Made by a program: the position numbers and the translations under genes. This document shows, one piece after another, positions 59,413-64,000 of a stretch of DNA of 64,000 nucleotides. How positions within the stretch are numbered: the first letter of the stretch is position 1; each line of letters begins with the position of its first letter. Below the pieces are notes generated by a model that did no database searches, was not told the DNA's origin, and saw only the letters and a list, made by a program, of their open reading frames with translations. The stretch covers positions 447,001 to 511,000 of the forward strand of contig JAOWCC010000026.1 of the NCBI GenBank assembly GCA_030867875.1, in the 5' to 3' direction. The stretch comes from Actinernus sp. WN-2022 (taxonomy: Eukaryota > Cnidaria > Anthozoa > Actiniaria > Actinernidae).

Positions 59413-59648
59413 TTAATAAGAAAGGCATAATAAAAAAATGGTGTAAACTTCCTCCTTGCTGTTTGGCACTATGTCCCCGATTGCCAGGTTCAGCTTGTTG
59501 ACACAGGTGTTGCTGGTAGGGATACATGACACCATATCTCTTTCGAATACAATGCTGGGTTTCACTCCATAGCCCAAAACGGGCTCGCTCTCACTGCCTG
59601 TCACAAACTTTGAGATGGCCTCCAGCATGACGGATCCTCGTCTACTAG
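59413..59648 (-). CDS. HECT-type E3 ligase C-lobe, last exon
   Basis: An acceptor (TGTCTTTCATTTTAG) precedes 59,648. The exon reads LEAISKFVTGSESEPVLGYG, VKPSIVFE, then IPTSNTCVNKLNL and ends at a stop (59,413). FVTG....P..G and S.TC.N.L.L are hallmarks of the HECT C-lobe, and the Cys of SNTC would be the ubiquitin-accepting residue. HECT-like genes of this sort are frequent in cnidarians. The tail after the Cys is longer than usual and lacks the customary final Phe. Upstream exons were not found in the window; a palindromic MITE lies in the presumed intron. Confidence 0.6.
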
Positions 59649-59751
59649 CTAAAATGAAAGACAAGTGCCGGATATGTTATCAAATTTTGCTGTTGTCTCA
59701 GTAGAAAACAAATAGAGAACGAGTACGGATATGTGCTCATCGTGCATGTTT

Positions 59752-59898
59752 GGCGTCGAAATATGCCCTGATATTTGTCCTTGGACATTATCAGATCCTC
59801 GAAGCTCACAGTTTCCCTCGAGCTTTGCTCTCGGGAACTGTTCTCTTCTCGGATCTGATAGTGTCCGCGGACGAAATATCAGGGCATATTTCGACGCC
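59752..59898. mobile_element. palindromic MITE
   Basis: GGCGTCGAAATATGCCCTGA.. at the left and ..TCAGGGCATATTTCGACGCC at the right are exact inverse ends. The arms continue with one asymmetric segment (TTGTCCTTGGACATTATCAG / CTGATAGTGTCCGCGGACGA) and an inner TCCCTCGAGC loop. Confidence 0.9.
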
Positions 59899-60236
59899 AC
59901 AAATAGGTAATTTGTATTTATACATTCCCTGTGATCGTATAAGCGCATCCTTCAAATATTTCCTTTGGCGCTCGCTCACATTTGTCATCTGGCGGAAAGA
60001 AAATATCGGGTCATGTTACAAATTCCACCAATCACGCGCAAGAGAACACATTTGATGAGTTGTAAGCACTGTCCGAGGACATTATTTGTTAATATAAATA
60101 ATAAATACTTAATGTAGAGAAAACTAGAAAAGGGATTTTTTGACATGAGAAAACGAGTTATTGCTTGTATAGTAGGTAGTACTGATTTGAGAATTGAGTA
60201 GACGAAAGTACATACCAAGGTAGAAAGTAGTGGATG

Positions 60237-60626
60237 TTATTGTGATCTTAGCTTTGCTAGGTCCTCCAGGTTTTGAACACTCAATCTTGGGGATTCTGGT
60301 ACTCGACGCATGAAGGTGCGACCATGTTGTGTCTCCAAGAACTTGCAGTTTAACTTCCTTTTAACTTCAAGGCAAGCTTTGAACAGCTCTTTATTCCTTT
60401 TTGACAATCTTTCATTGATAAAGAGTTTCGAGTCTGCTCTTTCCGGGACCAAGGCCAAGTTGTGGGTAGTTTTGCCCCTGAGAGTAAGGCGCTTACCAAA
60501 GATCATGTCCCATGTTTTACGACTTGTGACTTTCACAATTATTTGCAGTTTCCCTTGGTGACAATTGATGTGCCACTTTAATATCACTATTTCATATGTT
60601 GATATCCAGACCCTTACATAAGACAA
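60237..60626 (-). pseudogene. FP25-like (Baculo_FP) domain fragment
   Basis: The frame from about residue 30 reads IIVKVTSRKTWDMIFGKRLT and LRGKTTHNL, then LFINERLSKRNKELFKACLE, then HGRTFMRR and a final VQNLEDL. This is the conserved C-terminal domain shared by the baculovirus FP protein family and ORF1-type proteins of animal retroelements, where FINE.L....KELF and G..F.R are typical. The N-terminal coiled coil is missing and the first 30 residues are unrelated, so it is a 5'-truncated relic. It lies just downstream of, but does not belong in order to, the reverse-transcriptase relic. Confidence 0.65.
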
Positions 60627-60639
60627 GGATTATGTCTTC

Positions 60640-62060
60640 GACAGATTCATCTGCAGTGCGTGGTATACTCGTGTTTATATTCCCCACATACAAACCTAAC
60701 ATTTTATCTTTTGTATTCATCCACTTATATGAGGCTCGACGTTCAATTGTGTAAGACCTTTAAGTGAGCCTGATAACAGACCTTCACATTTACTTGGGTT
60801 AATCTCTGCGCCGGAAGCGCTTTCATACATTGATAAGATAAGAGCTTGAAGCATCGCTATACTATCTCTCTCCGGAATGCGTCATGGTCAAGAGGTTAGA
60901 AATATGTTCGTTCACTTTAATAGACCTGGAAATATTCGTGTATAGGTTCTTGACCCATCTTATAAAAGAAGGCCCAAATCCGAAAGCTTCTAGGGTTCGA
61001 AACAAAAATTCCCAATTTACTCTATCAAACGCTTTCATTTTATCAATTGAAACAAAAACTGTAGGGAGGTTCTCTTCGTTGCAGTATGAAATTAAATCTT
61101 TTATTAACATCAAATTCTGTGAGATTGTTCTCCCTTTAACGAGCATGTTTGATCTGTGCTAATTATTTCGTTTAAGACGTGTACTAGTCCAAAACCTAAC
61201 GCTTTCGTGGTCATCTTGTAATCAAGGTTCAGTAAACTTATCGGTCTCCAATTCGGGAGTTCTAAACGATCTCCCTTTTTAGAAAGGGTACTTATTAGAG
61301 CTAGGCTTTGTGACTCGGTTAGCTCACCTAAATCGTAACTCTTGTTCGGACTACTTCGAGGACATCCTCACTGATTATGTCCCAAATATGTTTGTAGAAT
61401 TCTGCCAGTAAACCATCAGTGCCGGGCGATTTGTTTTTAGCAAACTGCCCTAGCGCTCTTTTAAGGTTATCTTTCCCTCACAAAACTCTTGATTCTTCGG
61501 ATATCTTGCGTTCTAATTTATCTGAGATGTAATCTTGTTGTTCTGTGGCAATCGGTTCCGTGCTGTACAATACTTTATAGAACCGTACGTGCTCATCTCG
61601 ACTACAGCTACGACTACAGCTACGACTTACCTTACAAACAAGCTCTTGCATTGTCTGGCCTTACTAGCCTTTATCATCGCAAATCTGAACTATGTCATAT
61701 TCTCTTTTCGTAAAATCATATCCAATCCTAACGGTAATTTATATCATGTTACCACAACCTTAGTAATCCGACTGTCACACTACGGTATAAGAGGTCCTTC
61801 ACACTTCCGCTTTGTAAAACAAACCGATTCCGGAACTATTGTTTCGTCTGGTTTCTTAATCGCCCTAATTAGCCTCTGTTATGCATTCTCTATATTGGCA
61901 AAAACATTTCTTGCCTCCTTCGCACCACTGTGCTCGTGATCTAATTCTATTGGCCTTGCGTTTCATACATCTCTATTTCTCGTATTTTGTTCTTCAACTC
62001 TGTAAAGCGTTTAGTATCCAGTAATTGTTATTAGTATTCCGTAATTGTTTCTCTAATTTC
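60640..62060 (-). pseudogene. LINE reverse transcriptase relic (L1/Tx1-like)
   Basis: Minus-strand pieces in order: NRLDHEHSGAKEARN-like near 61,950; KNKSPGTDGLLAEFYKHIWD-like near 61,430-61,380; WRPISLLNLDYKMTTKALGF-like near 61,250-61,190; then 61,146-60,862 with VKGRTISQNLMLIKDLISYC, SIDKMKAFDRVNW and FGFGPSFIRWVKNLYTN. After THSGER the sequence jumps to AMLQALILSMYESASGA (near 60,830), so the YxDD box and surrounding palm are deleted. Further pieces run to about 60,640. The copy is dead. Confidence 0.85.
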
Positions 62061-62234
62061 CGCATATATTGGCTTTTGTGTGTACAGTCAAGACGCAAAC
62101 TCCTTCATGCAATTGCGCCGATATTGCTGTTTCTGAAAAACGATATTGCCTTTTTTCAAACGATATATCGGCACAGCAATTGCTGATTTGATTGTACAAA
62201 ACTCTGATTCGTAATTCTTTAGTTTACCTGATTG
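62061..62234. other. short sequence without gene
   Basis: A CGATATTGC..GCAATTGC inverted region (about 62,110-62,180) is visible; otherwise nothing. Confidence 0.4.
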
Positions 62235-62331
62235 AGACTCGGAATCGGCCGGTTCACGGAAAACTTCTCTTCTCTGACTCATAGCGGTGTAAACATTAAT
62301 ACTGATTGAAACTAACCTATCGAAATAAATG
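62235..62331 (+). repeat. direct repeat of about 97 bp, copy 1
   Basis: Shares GGAATCGGCCGGTTCA, TGTAAACATTAATACTG and GAAATAAATG with 62,532-62,631, about 85 percent alike. Confidence 0.75.
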
Positions 62332-62531
62332 AATGCACTTCCTTTGAAGCGCCGTGCAACAGCTTTTCGAGAATTTATAAACTTTCTTGAACACCACTTA
62401 TTAAACACGTAAATAATAACTATAGTTCAATAGCAATTGCTACATTCTGTCTACCTCCAGTTACTGTATTACTTTGATTTACAGCCAGGTTCGATTCACT
62501 TTTCGGCATAATCCCAGAACAAACAAAAACT

Positions 62532-62631
62532 TAAGATTCGGAATCGGCCGGTTCATGGAAAATTCTTCACATCTAAGACTTATAGCGATGTAAACATTAA
62601 TACTGGCTGAAACTACCTATTGAAATAAATG
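62532..62631 (+). repeat. direct repeat of about 97 bp, copy 2
   Basis: Second copy of the 62,235 repeat in the same orientation, about 300 bases away. Confidence 0.75.
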
Positions 62632-62855
62632 TGGTTTTCAAATGGTTAAAAATATTTAATATCTGTCTCTTTACACTCGTTCTCAATAACACGTGCAGGT
62701 TCGAAACGAAACTCCTGACTTCGAAGTCGTTTCTGGTGGATGTCAATCAAACGGTTTCCATGGAGTTTGAAGTGAACCGTTCGGGTAACTAGCATTTTGT
62801 AAACATGGCAAAGTCTTTCCCAAAGTCGCTATCATGCTTAGAGCCAAGGGTTTGC

Positions 62856-62965
62856 AAAATAGGGAAATCACATAAACTTTATGTGCGAGCGAGCGGTTTG
62901 TGTATAAGATTAAAATAGGGAAATCGCATAAACTTTGTGTGTGAGCGAGCGGTTTGTGTATAAGA
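62856..62965 (+). repeat. 56-bp tandem duplication
   Basis: Unit AAAATAGGGAAATCACATAA.. to ..GGTTTGTGTATAAGA occurs twice (62,856-62,911 and 62,912-62,965) with a few substitutions. Confidence 0.85.
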
Positions 62966-63254
62966 AATCTGATTGTTTATATAGCTTTCAAAGGTCTTGG
63001 AAAAATAATTTTAGTTATTTTTATTCATCCAGTTGCAGATATGCTCCTTATAAGAGGTTTTATCGAGCAATACCCTCGAGCTCTACCTCGACGAGCTCCA
63101 GGCATGGATACAACATTCGACAGGGCCAAAAAAAAATTTCAGGACATGCTCTCCACTCTCGACTGACATTTCGGTGAGGAATTCAAGCAAAAAACAATCG
63201 TTTTTCGGCTTAGTATCCGCCATTTCTTACGATTTCGTTGACCTCCTACACTAT

Positions 63255-63458
63255 TTATGTTTCCCCCACATCTGGGAGTTGTATGGCGATGTTTTCGTAG
63301 TATTGACATTCTGCTTCATCTCCTTTAGCAAATTTCAAACATCCCTCGCGATCGTGTCCGTCTTGGAGAATTGCTGATCGAAGCATGCAGACCAGTATTG
63401 CCATAGAAATATAGTTGAGTGACATCAACCAAATTGACGTTTTCCGTTGGAAATTCAA
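63255..63458 (-). CDS. weak candidate exon, unknown product
   Basis: The minus-strand reading contains AILQDGHDREGCLKFAKGDE and CQYYENIAIQLPDVGET before a stop at 63,255. Composition is protein-like in the second two thirds. No clear acceptor or family was identified, and the frame start overlaps the inverted repeat at 63,459. Confidence 0.25.
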   Translation of the reverse strand: MNFQRKTSIWLMSLNYISMAILVCMLRSAILQDGHDREGCLKFAKGDEAECQYYENIAIQLPDVGET

Positions 63459-63815
63459 TTTCGAACCTGCACGTGTTATTGAGAACGAGTGTAAAACGTT
63501 ACAACATTGACTGAGATGTGAAGCTTTTCAGGAACTAACTGCAAAGCGGCTTAGTCTGAAATTCAGGGGATTATCCAAAGCGGCTCTCGACCTACCCTGG
63601 GTTTCAGAGGCCGAAGAAAGAGGCAGAAACACGCGACCGTCTCAGAGCACCTCTGTAATTTAGGTCCTAACATACTTCCTAATCCCTGAAGAAGGGGTCT
63701 GTTAATCAGAAATACACGCTTGGCAATTCAATTCTAATGCAGCCTTATTTTTACTTATTTTTACTCTAAATATTTTACTCTAAATATTTTAGATAAATAA
63801 AATTAAATGCAAAAA

Positions 63816-63830
63816 GGGGGGGGGGGGGGG
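63816..63830 (+). repeat. poly-G tract (15 G)
   Basis: Uninterrupted G15 following AAAAA, preceded by a doubled TTTTACTCTAAATA motif at about 63,757-63,790. Confidence 0.9.
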
Positions 63831-64000
63831 TAGAGTGAACATCATTTAACCAATAATGATTACAGTTATATACTAGCTTAAGACATAGTTTCTTTGAATA
63901 TTGAGTATAAAAATATTTCCATAATATATTGTTCCCTACATAATTTATTCACATATCATATTTTATCAAATCATATCCATGGCATAAACACGTTAATCAA

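Larger units (their letters stand above)
62670..63495. mobile_element. possible 826-bp element with perfect 37-bp inverted ends
   Basis: TTTACACTCGTTCTCAATAA at 62,670 continues through CACGTGCAGGTTCGAAA (62,706). The exact inverse occupies 63,459-63,495. Perfect 37-base inverted repeats separated by 750 bases suggest a DNA element, although no target duplication is evident and the interior holds exon-like sequence. An inversion-duplication of host DNA is the alternative. Confidence 0.5.

Overview
The window looks like nuclear DNA from an animal, most likely a cnidarian and plausibly a stony coral. It is AT-rich with small exons bounded by GT/AG sites, no operons, and dense non-LTR retrotransposon relics, Mutator-type transposase genes and short palindromic DNA elements. 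The organism is an inference from sequence character and remembered family resemblance; no search was possible.

Left flank (1-14,150): mostly transposon debris. It holds hairpin elements at both ends of 1-775, two LINE reverse-transcriptase tails (about 970-1,530 minus; 3,945-4,620 plus), a short plus-strand first exon (4,923-5,047), a 30-bp coding-type minisatellite (7,077-7,260), two DNA elements with inverted ends inside TTAA targets (7,964-9,467 and 11,082-11,551), a broken HUH-type replication-protein relic (11,897-12,866 minus) and a decayed terminal exon (13,648-13,981 minus).

Central array (14,151-46,813): two overlapping tandem amplifications. A 7.84-kb unit occurs twice (14,151-21,986; 21,988-29,822) and a 6.66-kb unit three times (26,833-33,492; 33,493-40,152; 40,153-46,811), so about 3 kb is present four times. 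Copies are nearly identical. The 6.66-kb unit carries a minus-strand multi-exon gene: an exon with a basic tail and a methyl-CpG-binding-like (MBD) domain, then a large exon resembling Mutator-like transposase proteins, a basic exon, and a last exon ending in a CCHC-like knuckle. Splice phases agree over the last three exons; the join from the MBD exon is unresolved. Copy 1 is cut by the duplication junction and lacks the MBD exon, copies 2 and 3 look intact, and copy 4 has a 2-bp insertion that removes the knuckle. A plus-strand exon with an in-frame stop lies at the far end of each 6.66-kb unit.

Right flank (46,814-64,000): a minus-strand first exon with a CRE/CCAAT promoter, a LINE ORF1 and endonuclease pair (48,155-49,349), a LINE reverse-transcriptase relic split by a third TTAA element (51,700-53,500), a MULE transposase/SWIM relic (53,726-55,321), a C-rich tract, an approximately 83-bp VNTR, a LINE with SAP, coiled-coil, SGNH and endonuclease parts (57,024-58,558), a HECT C-lobe exon (59,413-59,648), an FP25-like domain, another LINE reverse-transcriptase relic (60,640-62,060) and small repeats. 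No rRNA, tRNA or CRISPR was recognised.
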